From contig JANEZZ010000399.1 in NCBI GenBank assembly GCA_026122225.1, positions 2,738,001 through 2,802,000 of the forward strand: a stretch of DNA of 64,000 nt, read 5' to 3'. The notes under the pieces were generated by a model, which was given only the letters and a program-made list of their open reading frames with translations, did no database searches and was not told where the DNA came from. Both the position numbers and the translations under genes were made by a program. This document shows positions 54,553 through 63,510 of this stretch, in pieces. Each line of letters opens with the position of its first letter. Positions within the stretch are counted from its first letter, which is position 1. Source of the stretch: Heloderma charlesbogerti (taxonomy: Eukaryota > Chordata > Lepidosauria > Squamata > Helodermatidae).

Positions 54553-55057
54553 GCGTTGCCCTTATTTTCGCCATAGTCTACGTAAACATTTATGTAGACT
54601 ACAGCGACCAAATAAGGAACGGGAATGGCGGCTTCCTATGGGAGCCGCCATTATCCGTACGCGCTTTTTTTTTTTTTTTTTTAAGTCACCCGTGATAGGC
54701 TACGTGACGATTAACGTAGCCTATCACGGCTGACTTTGCAGATCTAGCCGTGATAGGCTACGTTAATCATCACGTAGCCTATCACGGGGGCATTTTTTTT
54801 TTCTTTCATTGGAATGGCAGCGGTGGCAGCCGGTCAAAAGACCAGCTGCCGCTCCTGCCCCGCTCGAACACCCGCTGAACCGCCGGCCGGACCCGCCGCC
54901 GGGAGGGACATTCGGCGAAGGTAAGTCCCGTCCCGGGGGGGGGGGTGCGGGGTGCGGGGGGGGTTCGGAAGATTTCTCCCCGAAACCTGTTTGGGGGGCC
55001 GAACACGTTGGCGCTCGGCCCCCCGAAGTTTCGGGGAGAAATTCTCCGCCATCCCTA
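54553..55057. mobile_element. palindromic family, half element E, ~505 bp
   Basis: Only the right half of the full element is present: it starts GCGTTGCCCTTATTTTCGCC, in what is the central hairpin of copy D, and ends TCTCCGCCATCCCTA. It contains one TAGTCTACGTA hairpin (about 54573-54604), two GATAGGCTACGTA hairpins (about 54688-54729 and 54747-54787), a GGCGGC…GCCGCC pair, GAAGGTAAGTCCCG and a CGAAACCTGTTTGGGGGGCC hairpin near the end. The flanks share TCAAAA. Confidence 0.88.
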
Positions 55058-55900
55058 TCAAAACCCAGCTTGTACTTCCGGTAGTTCTCGGTTCACATGC
55101 TGCTGAAGCCTAGCTTGTAGGATTTTGAGCATAACCTTGCTGGCATGTGAAATGAGCACAATTGTGTGGTAGTTTGAACACTCTTTGGCATTGCGCTTCT
55201 TTGGAACTGGAATGTAAACTGACCTTTTCCAGTCTTGTGGCCACTGTTGAGTGTTCCAAATTTGTTGGCATATTGAGTGCAGCACTTTAACAGCATCATC
55301 TTTTAAGATTTTAAATAGCTCAGTTGGAATACTGTCGTCTCTGCTAGCTTTGTTGTTAGTAATGCTTCTTAAGGCCCACTTTACTTCACTCTCTAGGATG
55401 TCCGACTCAAGTTCAGTGACCGCACTATCATGGCTATCAGGGACATTCAGATCTTTCCTGTATAGTTCTTCTGTGTATTCTTTCCACCTCTTCTTAATCT
55501 CATCTGCTTCTGTTAGGTGCCTGCCTTCTTTGTCCTTTATCATGCCCATCTTTGCACAAAACGTTCCCTTGATAATCTCCGATTTTCTTGAAAAGATTTC
55601 TAGTCTTTCCCATTCTATTGTTTTCCTCGATTTCTTTGCATTGTTCATTTAAGAAGGCCTTCTTGTCTCTCCTTGCTATTCTCTGGAACTCTGCATTCAG
55701 TTGGATATATCTTCCCCTTTCTCCCTTGCTTTTCGCTTCCCTTCTTTCCTCAGCTACTTGTAAAGCCTCATCAGACAGCCACTTGCTTTCTTGCATTTCT
55801 TTTTCTTTGGGATGGATTGAGTTGCTGCCTCTTGAACAATGTTACGGACCTCCGTCCATAGTTCCTCAGGCACTCTGTCTATCAGGTCTAATCCCTTAAA
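55058..55900 (-). pseudogene. BovB ORF2 linker and RT N-terminus, copy 3
   Basis: Three overlapping frames read VEVRNRFKGLDLIDRVPEEL, SDEALQVAEERREAKSKGER, and NNAKKSRKTIEWERLEIFSR through KWKEYTEELYRKDLN, ESDILESEVKWALRSITNNK and SIPTELFKILKDDAVKVLHS. This is the region between endonuclease and RT and the first RT block (YIPVPKKRNAKECSNY). Frameshifts separate the parts, and the RT catalytic boxes are not present in this copy. Confidence 0.85.
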
Positions 55901-56088
55901 TCTATTCCTCACCTCCACTGTATATTCAGAAGGGATATGATTTAGGTCATACCTGAATGGTTTAGTGGTTTTCCCTAACAAAAATGGGTTATTTTGCCAA
56001 GGAATGAATTGCAGCCAAATCCTACATGCAGAGATATATGCAGAAAAAAAAATCACTGATGTACATGTATTTACACAAATACCAATAG

Positions 56089-56185
56089 GTGTGTGTGTGT
56101 ATGTGTGTTTCTGTGTGTGAGAGAGAGAACACAGGGCCATATATATACACATACATGTGCGCGCACGTGCGCGCACACACACACT
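56089..56185 (+). repeat. (GT)n, (GA)n and (GCAC)n simple repeats
   Basis: GT-rich at about 56089-56118, a short GA run, then GTGCGCGCACGTGCGCGCAC followed by AC units. The last part is self-complementary and alternating purine-pyrimidine, which can favour Z-DNA. Confidence 0.85.
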
Positions 56186-56444
56186 ATTGTTATTTTTGTT
56201 TCTAAATAGTTCAGGCTCTAGTCATGCACCATAACTAGGGCACCAGTTGGAGATGCCACCTACTTCAAAATATGCATTCTCCTAATTCAATGGGGCCAGG
56301 AGTAAAAATTATAATAAATAGAACAAATAAATAAATCCTGGACTCACTGAATTGTCTGGATGCAGTTGATAACATACGTGAAAAACAATGAACATACAAA
56401 ATTACGTCCTATAAAGACATATCTATGAGGTTCTTCCCCATCCC

Positions 56445-56560
56445 TAACTTATCCTCACAATAACCCTGTGAGATACGTAGGTAGGCTGAGAGATAGTGAC
56501 TGGCCCAAGATCACCCAGTAAGCATTGTGGCTAAGTGGGGATTTGAACCTGGGTCTTCCT
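56445..56560 (-). repeat. tRNA-derived SINE with CORE/MIR-like segment, copy e
   Basis: CAATAACCCTGTGAGATACG, GCCCAAGATCACCCAGTAAG and the B-box inverse GGGGATTTGAACCTGGGTC identify an inverted partial copy that ends in the hairpin at 56565-56655. Confidence 0.7.
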
Positions 56561-56564
56561 GGTC

Positions 56565-56655
56565 CAGAGTTGACAATACTAAGCTGGCACGGTGCAGTGG
56601 TTAGAACGTCAGCTTTCTAACACTGCACAGCGTCAGCTTAATATTGTCAACTCTG
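56565..56655. repeat. ~40-bp-arm hairpin at SINE head
   Basis: CAGAGTTGACAATACTAAGC on the left pairs with GCTTAATATTGTCAACTCTG on the right, and GTGCAGTGGTTAGA with TCTAACACTGCAC near the centre. The inner part is tRNA-SINE head sequence (GTGCAGTGGTTAGA), present in both orientations. Confidence 0.8.
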
Positions 56656-56657
56656 AC

Positions 56658-56765
56658 AACAGGGTAGACAGCTGCTCTTCAAAGACTCAACAGAGGTTTT
56701 CCCCCAGCTCTGCTACCTGAGATTTTTTTTTACTGGAGATCTCAGGATTGAACCTGAAACCTCGT
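56658..56765 (-). repeat. tRNA-derived SINE, second family, fragment
   Basis: TAGACAGCTGCTCTTCAAAG, GAGGTTTTCCCCCAGC and GGAGATCTCAGGATTGAACC match the inverted SINE of 59.0 kb, B-box region last. Confidence 0.6.
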
Positions 56766-56766
56766 G

Positions 56767-57130
56767 GCCAGATGTCCTCTTTTCCAGAGGACAGCCCTCT
56801 GTTTGAAAGGCTACCTTTGCTTTAAAGCCATCCTTTATTTGAAGGGCAGTCCGGTCCAAGTCCAGTTGAAAGAAAAAGACCCATCAAGAGGAAGAGCTGG
56901 GCCTTCAAGTTGCCCATCAAGGACACCTGGACAGCAGACTGAGTAAGCACACAGGTCACCTGGTCACAGTCTTCCACACTAGGTGAGATGTAAGATCTTT
57001 TTAAGTTATAATAATAATTTCTAAATTGGCATATATACTTATAAATTAGCATATGCAAATTTTATGCAAATCAGCATCCTCTTGGGTCCTCTTTTTTGTG
57101 ATGCATTTCCTCTTTGTTGGCGATTCATAA
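56767..57130 (+). repeat. interspersed repeat with AGAGGACAGTCCTCT-like start
   Basis: GGCCAGATGTCCTCTTTTCC, AGAGGACAGCCCTCTGTTTG, TTGAAAGAAAAAGACCCATC, GGACAGCAGACTGAG, CACTAGGTGAGATG, and the AT-rich tail with ATGCAAATTTTATGCAAATC. This is the most complete copy. Confidence 0.7.
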
Positions 57131-57634
57131 GCGGCCAGCCTAATGCAAACCTATGTGCTGTATGACTGTACTACGGCCTCTCCTTGTCAGGCACACATCA
57201 GGGCTCCAGACGCAGTTGCCACCTTGCCATGGGGTTGTGTGTCCTGATGCTCATCAGAATCATACTCTAGTTCCCGGAAGCTTTCTTAATGAGGTGGACA
57301 ACCTGCTTGGCATTCCAGAGACATGGGAGCCAGGATCAAAAGACCTGTGCACCGACTTCTAGGTTCCCAGGGTGGTGGTGGTTAGGGGTGCTTGAGACAT
57401 TCATTCTTTGCAAATTCTGATACAGACCGGTCTAATCCACACCTCCTGGCCTAATGAAGAATTGGACTGCTGTGATTTGCACTTCTCTGAATGTTGCAAT
57501 ATTGTTTGCAGCTCAAAAAATACACCAGTGTTTAGTAGTATTACTAAAATAGTATTACACCAGACTATTAAAAAATTATATATTTTTTTAGGAGAGAACC
57601 TCCCCTCCCACCGTCCCTATTTTTAGGTATGCAT

Positions 57635-58519
57635 TAGGGCTGTGCACCACTTTGGTCTGAGGCCCAAATAACCAGTCAAAGTGGGCTGCTTTGGAGGTGC
57701 CTGCGCATGATACGAGGTGGACCAGAACAACAACAAGGCGCCCCGAAGCAAAGCGGCTTGTATATGAAACACCTTGTCCGATTCAGTGATTCGTTCTGAG
57801 CAGCCCAGACAGCCTGGCACCAAAAGTATCAACTTGAGAAAGTTCAGCAAGCACTTGAGGAGGAGGGATGGGGGAAGGGGGGAGGAGGAAGGAGAGGGGA
57901 GGGAGGGAGCTTTGACAAATGGAAACTCTAGTTGCCAAATCAGGGCTGAAAGTAATCTGGCAATCTCCAGTCAGCAGGAGACGGCTAGCGGCGGGGGCGT
58001 TACACTGCAGCTCCTCCTCCTCCTACCTGGTCGGCTGTCAAAGACAGCCTACCAGCAGCACAGCGCATGCCCCAGCAGCTAGCTAGCCGTCTCCTCCTCA
58101 TGATCAGGAGATAGCTAGTGGTCCTTGACAGCTGAGCAGGCAGGAGGAGGAGGAGGCACCGGCTGAGAGGCAGAGCTCTTTGCTTTGAGAATTTTTGTGA
58201 AAAAAATCAAATGTCAGCTGTGCCTAGGGCAAAAAATACTGGGCCAAACTGTCTGAGATTTGGCAGTTGGGATCCCCTCCATGGGGGTGGAGAAGCCCCC
58301 ATGTTTCATGTATTTATCATGACAACTGAAAACGTTATGGCCATTTGTGTTTTCCCATGCAAGTCAATGGGAAAACACCAAAACCGAGTGATCCGGATAT
58401 CTGAATTTCACTTTGGATCTGGAGTCGAAGTGGATGGGGTCCAAATCAGTCCGAGTCAAAGCAGGGCTGGTTTGGAGGGTCTGAAAGGGCATCTGAAGCA
58501 AAGCGGGGGCACAGCCCTA
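57635..58519. mobile_element. hAT-like TAGGGCTGTGC element, 885 bp
   Basis: The ends are TAGGGCTGTGCACCAC and the inverse of GGGGGCACAGCCCTA. The flanks GTATGCAT (57627-57634) and GTATGTAT (58520-58527) match at 7 of 8 positions. The interior has an AGGAGGAGG-rich region and a CAGCTAGCTAGCCGTCTCCT segment that pairs with GGAGACGGCTAGCG nearby. It is related to 29767-31707. No transposase. Confidence 0.88.
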
Positions 58520-58994
58520 GTATGTATTTTGAAGTGCATCCTTAGAGAGTAAATACATTTAGAAATACACATTTTGTGAAAAATTACGTCAAAATATTAT
58601 TTGAGTACAAATTTTCATGAGGGTGTTTTTTTTCATGTAAATAGGAGACTGAAACAGAAATGAGACTGAAGGGACTTATGAATGAACACCTGTGAAACTG
58701 ACACGGACTGGGAATGGACTGATCGGTACACCCATAGTGGCTCCAGGCCTCGTTTTTAGAAAGCAGCCCCTGCAGCCTTCCCATGTTGCTCCTTTTGATT
58801 CACAAAGGAATATCAAAAGCAGTTTGACATGGGGGGGAGGGTTTCTGCTCAAAGTAAAAAGAAATAAAACGTCCCACGGGCTTCAAGTAAGTCCTTGAGC
58901 AAACCTAAAGCAGCTCTTTGGATCCCATCTGCAGTGTCCAAGACTTCCTAATCAGCAGCACATGCAGAGGTTGTAATCTGGAAGTAGTGGAGAT

Positions 58995-59545
58995 CTGGGG
59001 AGGTCTCACAGCTCAGTGGAAGAGCACAAATGTTGCAGGCAGAAGGTCCCAAGGTCAGCCGTGGGCATCTCCCGTTAAAAGGGTCAGGTAGCCAGTGATC
59101 CCTGCTTGGGACCGTGGAGCGCTGCTACCAATCAGAACAGACAGGGGTGACTGCAGGGGTGTTGAACCTCCTGCCCACAGACCAAATACTGGTGTCCCAG
59201 TCTGGCCCTCTGCAGTTGCCCAACGGCCACACCCCACTCTCCTCGCCCTACCCACTTCCCCCAACCACCAATCCTTTGTTGGTTCCCTGGCTTTTTGGCC
59301 ATTCTAAAAGGTCGAATGCCTACTACAAACATGCTGGCGCTCTTTGCATTTTGGCCACACCCCTTTTGCTTTTGGCACCACCCACTGCTGTCTTCATCCC
59401 AGCCCCACCATTGCAGTGCAGCATGTGAGAGCATCTCTAAAATGGAATTCAGCCCTGGAGCCAAAAGAGGTTCCGCACCCTGGCACTACTGGGCAGGGTG
59501 GACATAGAGTCTGCCTTGGTCGAAGGCAGCTTCAGAAGCAGTCTT
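58995..59545 (+). repeat. tRNA-derived SINE, second family, split by hAT-like element
   Basis: The head CACAGCTCAGTGGAAGAGCA and the worn B box (GGTCCCAAGGTCAGCC) are followed by CCGTTAAAAGGGTCAGGTAG and GGGACCGTGGAGCGCTGCTA. The body resumes at about 59490 after the inserted repeat with ACTACTGGGCAGGGTGGACA and GAAGGCAGCTTCAGAAG. Confidence 0.7.
59154..59482. mobile_element. hAT-like non-autonomous element, CAGGGGTGTTGAACC ends
   Basis: CAGGGGTGTTGAACCTCCTG at the left and the inverse of AGAGGTTCCGCACCCTG at the right. The interior has TCCCTGGCTTTTTGGCCATT and AAATGGAATTCAGCCCTGGA, as at 25.2 kb and 0.07 kb. It lies inside the SINE. Confidence 0.75.
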
Positions 59546-59559
59546 GCACTTGTGGGTGA

Positions 59560-59995
59560 CTAGGCGCTTTCTGGACTTGATGGGCTCAGGGCTCCGCCGC
59601 GGCTGCGTCCTTGAGCTCGGCAGAACGTCTCGCTCAGCACCGTCTCGCAGATGCATGACCACAGAATGGCTCCCTAGGAATCCACTGATGGGAACCTGAG
59701 AAATGCTCCCCATAACCACTTGGCACTGCAAGGAGAAGGTGAAGGGAAAGTATATGATTTAGACACAGATGGAATGGGATGGAAAACGTTAAGAATGCCC
59801 TGTAAAGGAAAAAGGGGGCTCGGCCAGCCCTACAGCAGTCTGACCCCCAAATAGCCCCAGAAGCAGGTCCAAAGCCAGCAGTGCAACTGTCAGTGGAGCC
59901 ATCAATAACCAGATGTAGCTGGGAGGGGAAAAAAAGTCCTTCCACAGTTCAGTTGTGTAACTTCTAGTCCTGACCTTGGGTGGCTTTGTTTCCAT
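59560..59995 (-). other. weak exon candidate(s), membrane-protein-like frame
   Basis: On the minus strand a 68-codon frame (59789-59995) has METKPPKVRTRSYTTELWKD followed by a clear hydrophobic segment, YIWLLMAPLTVALLALDLLL (about residues 27-46). A CTTTTTTTCCCCTCCCAG-like acceptor lies inside it (AG at 59919-59920). A second strong acceptor (TTCTCCTTGCAG, AG at 59726-59727) opens a frame with VPISGFLGSHSVVMHLRDGA and RSPEPIKSRKRLVTHKC, CpG-rich as exons often are. I do not recognise the protein, and no good splice donor follows either part. Chance is a fair alternative. Confidence 0.2.
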
Positions 59996-60320
59996 GAAAC
60001 GTACAGGGGAATAAGGTGGAATGCCAAAACGTGGAATAATATGCAGTAGTTCCTCTCAAAGATGTGTGTGTATGTGTGTGTGGGGTCTCCACTCAAAGGA
60101 GTGCTCATGTGTTATGACACCAGCCATGAGTCTGTTTTGAAGCTGCCATGAATTTTCCTGCATATAATAAACACCAGGGAAGATAAACACCAGGGAAGAT
60201 AGCAACTGAGTGATACACAAGGAACAAAGGCCATTTCAGATTTTACTTCATTCCAAGCCAAACGCAATCCGCCAACTATAGATGGCAGCCTGTCGGGGTC
60301 CCAGCAGACTTCCTGGACTA

Positions 60321-60819
60321 GCGTCGCCCTTATTTTCGCCGTAGTCTACGTAAACATTTACGTAGACGACAGCGACCAAATAAGGAACGCGATTGGCGGC
60401 TCCCTATGGGGGCCGCCATTATCCGTACGTGCTTTTTTTTTTTTTTTTAAGTCACCCGTGATAGGTTACGTGACGATTGACGTAGCCTATCACAGCTGAC
60501 TTTGCAAATCTAGCCGTGATAGGCTACGTGAATCATCACGTAGCCTATCAGGGGGCTTTTTTTTTTTTCTTTGATTGAAATGGCGGCGGTGGCAGCCGGT
60601 CAAAAGACCGGCTGCCGCTCCCGCCCCACTCGAACACCCGCCGAACCGCTGGCCGGACCCGCCACCGGGAGGGACATTCGGTGAAGGTAAGTCCCGTCCT
60701 GGGGGGGGTGCGGGGGGTGGGGGGGTTCGGAGGATTTCTCCCCGAAACTTGTTCGGGGGGCCAAACACATTGGCGCTCGGCCCCCCGAAGTTTCGGGGAG
60801 AAATTCTCCGCCAACCCTA
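60321..60819. mobile_element. palindromic family, half element F, ~499 bp
   Basis: It starts GCGTCGCCCTTATTTTCGCC and ends TCTCCGCCAACCCTA, the same two points as E. Hairpins: TAGTCTACGTA type (about 60340-60371), GATAGGCTACGTA type (about 60457-60497 and 60513-60551). GAAGGTAAGTCCCG is at about 60684. The flanks share CTAGCGT. The right end abuts the ERV env fragment and supplies its stop codon. Confidence 0.88.
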
Positions 60820-61155
60820 GCGTAAAGTAAATTCTGTAGGGGGTAGGATCTTCGCAACCATGCCCCAATCAGCATTTTGGGAATAAGTCAAGCTTATACC
60901 ATAATTGCGTAACATGGTATCTTTTTGAATTTTCCCAGGATGTCTACAGACAGGTATTAGGCAAGAGCTAATAAGCCTGTTTGCAGGTATATCTTTTGGT
61001 AAACAAAAATGCTTTACTCCAGTGATGTTAGCTAGGTGAAGCCAGTAATTATCAGCGAATCGCTGGGACAGATTTCCTCCTCCAGGGGCAGGCCCCCCTT
61101 TTTCACACCTTGTTAGGGAACCATAATATAACACTACTAACACTACAACATGCAT
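60817..61155 (-). pseudogene. ERV env start, cut by element F
   Basis: A 112-residue minus-strand frame opens with a hydrophobic stretch (residues about 3-11) like a signal peptide, then has WLHLANITGVKHF and CLIPVCRHP, which suggest the N-terminal part of a retroviral surface glycoprotein (an N-linked site NIT and spaced cysteines). It follows integrase by about 200 bases, as env does in simple retroviruses. It ends at a TAG formed by the terminal bases of element F, so the rest of env is lost or displaced. Identification as env rests on position and general character only. Confidence 0.55.
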
Positions 61156-61354
61156 TTTTAATTTTCTTTTGGGATCTGACCGTATGCTGGGCAGCTATTC
61201 ACCTGGCTAGCTGCAGTAGGGTCTAGTCCCCTTCTTCAATTTTCCCCAGTTGCAGGTCTGACCGTACGCAGGGTGGACAATCTCCCGGTGTGCCCACGGT
61301 AAGGTCTAGCCTGAGTCTTCTTGCTGCTTTTTCAGAACGATTTTTAGAGGATCT

Positions 61355-62386
61355 TCAGGATTCTTGTTTACAGTCCACTCCCCCCCGCCTTGCTCTCTTG
61401 ACTCGTGTCCAATGTATCCAGGGTTTAACTCCAGCTACTTTCACAGCTGTAGGGGTGGAAAGTATAACAGTTTTTGGCCCTCTCCATCTGGAAGTCAAAG
61501 GGTAATTTTTCCACTCTTTGACCCACACTTCGTCTCCCGGTTGGAAAGGATGAATCTCTGTAATGGGAATTGGGGGCTTATTTTCTAAGACAAACCGACG
61601 CTGGGCTTGAAGAACTTTGCCCAGTGCCTGGACCTCTTGCCTTAAGCTGACATTTGCTAACTCTTGCAGGTCTCCCCTTAATCCAACTAGAATTTGAGGA
61701 GGCCTACCGTACGTCAATTCGAATGGGGACAAACCAGTAGTTTTGTGGGAAGTACATCGAATTCTGAACAGAGCTAAGGGCAACATTTCTGTCCAATTTT
61801 GCTTGGTTTCTTGACACAGCTTGGCTAAATGGGTTTTGAGAGTTCGGTTCATCCTTTCTACCTGTCCCGAACTCTGTGGACGATAGGCACAATGGAGTTT
61901 CCACTGGATGCCTAATAGACGGTTAACTTCTTGCAACACTTTATCAATAAAGGCGGGGGCATTATCAGATCCAATAGACAAAGGCAGTCCATGTCTCGGG
62001 ATAGTGTCTTTCATTAGGGCTTTTATAACTTCTCTTGCTTTTTCAGTCCGGGTCGGATAGGCTTCCACCCATCCTGTATAAGAACATACAAAAACTAATA
62101 GGTGACGATAATGTCCTGCCCTAGGCATGTCGGTAAAGTCAACCACTAGGGCTTCGAAAGGGAAAGTACCATGCTGCTGAACTCCTGGTGGAGGTCCTTT
62201 TCCTTGTTTGGGGTTATTTTTGGAACATTCTACACACCGCATAGATGCTGACTTGGCAAAGCTGTGTATCCCATTGATGTAAACTTGCTTTTGTAGTAGC
62301 GCTGCTAGGGCACTCTTTCCTAAATGGGTGGCTTTATGAGCTGCCTGCACGATACTCCAGGCTAGCCGGTGTGCAGTTCCCACCAC
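61355..62386 (-). pseudogene. ERV integrase
   Basis: A 343-residue open frame. The zinc-binding part has H17, H21, C51 and C54 (CVEC). The catalytic core has D83 in VVDFTDMP, D141 in GSDNAPAF and E177 in GQVERMNRTL, giving the D,D-35-E spacing of retroviral integrases. The C-terminal part has VWVKEWKN and RWRGPKTVILSTPTAVKVAG, the GPY/F-type domain found in gammaretroviruses. The enzyme would insert viral cDNA into host DNA. The frame itself is uninterrupted. The first methionine is not native: the protein joins RNase H upstream across a frameshift near 62402. Confidence 0.92.
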
Positions 62387-63510
62387 CTCTGGACTGTTCT
62401 CTTGGCTCTTAAAGACTCAACAGCCATTTGGTCTTCTTCTGTGGTATACTTTGGGTACGTGTCTGTCAAATCGACTTGGAACAATGGGGTGGCTAAAAGT
62501 GCCAATTTTTCTGCCGTGTTTTGATTACTTCTAAAGGCAGCCTGCTTAGCCACCTGGTCTGCCCATCGGTTTCCCTTGGCTATATCGTTGGTTCCTTTTT
62601 TATGCCCTCGACAATGCATCACTGCCACACGCTTAGGGTGCCACACGGCATCTAATAATGCCGAGATTTCTACTACATTTTTGATACCTTGGCCTGCTGA
62701 GTTTATTAACCCTTTCTCACGGTATAGTGCTCCATGGGCATGGAGAGTGGTGAACGCATACTTAGAATCTGTGTAAATGTTGACTGTGAGTCCAGCAGCC
62801 AGCATCAAAGCTCGAATAAGGGCAATCAGTTCCGCCTTTAGAGCCGAAGTCCCTATGGACAGAGGGCTTGCTTCAATGACTTTGTCTCTAGTTACCACTG
62901 TGTAGCCGGCATATCTTCTTCCATCTTGGACAAAACTGCTTCCATCTGTGAAGTAGGTGACATCTGGGTGGGGCCACGGACTATCACGCAGGTCTGGCTG
63001 ACTAGAGTAAACTTCATCCATAGTCTCAATGCAGTTGTGCTCAGGTTGACCCTCCGGTTCTACTGGTAGCAACGTGGCTGGATTCAAGTTAGAAGACACT
63101 TCTAATTTAATACGTGGGTTCTCACAGAGCATAGCTTGATACTTGGTCATGCGCTCGTTGGTGAACCAGTAATTTCCTTTATACTCCATCAGTGTGAGTA
63201 CTGCATGCGGAACCCGCACTATTAGCTCTTGCCCCATTGACAACTTATCCGCCTCTTTAACCAGTAGAGCTGTTTCTGCAATAGCTTTTAAACATGCAGG
63301 CCAGCCTCTGGCAACAGGATCCAATTGTTTAGATAAATATGCCACTGGTCGCTGCCATGAGCCAAGTTGCTGTGTCAATACTCCTATGGCTACATTGTCT
63401 CGTTCATGAACATACAGCAAAAAGGGCTTGGCTACATCTGGAAGTCCTAAAGTTGGTGCTTGAAGTAGCGCCTTTTTAATGTTAACAAAAGCCTCTCTCT
63501 GCAGCTTGTC
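62362..63510 (-). pseudogene. ERV RT connection and RNase H
   Basis: The frame runs from just after a stop codon at 63511-63513 to 62362. Numbered from 63420, it holds GVLTQQLGSWQRPVAYLSKQ (13-32), a connection with MTKYQAML (91-98), then RNase H with its four acidic residues: D159 in YFTDGSS, E197 in KAELIAL, D218 in IYTDSKYA, and D288 in GNRWADQV. It would remove RNA from the RNA-DNA hybrid. A one-base deletion near 62402 puts the last residues out of frame and ends them at 62362, while integrase continues in the next frame. Confidence 0.9.

Larger units (their letters stand above)
54185..55980 (-). mobile_element. BovB (RTE) LINE copy 3, internally deleted and interrupted by element E
   Basis: The 3' end (inverse of GAGTCGGACACGACT region) is at about 54186. 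The C-terminal coding part runs to 54552. Element E occupies 54553-55057. The upstream coding part resumes at 55058 and runs to about 55980 (TTKPFRYDLNHIPSEYTVEV). Compared with copy 2, about 800 bp between the two BovB parts (equivalent to about 36965-37765, including the whole RT core) is absent. The 5' end is also truncated. Confidence 0.88.
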
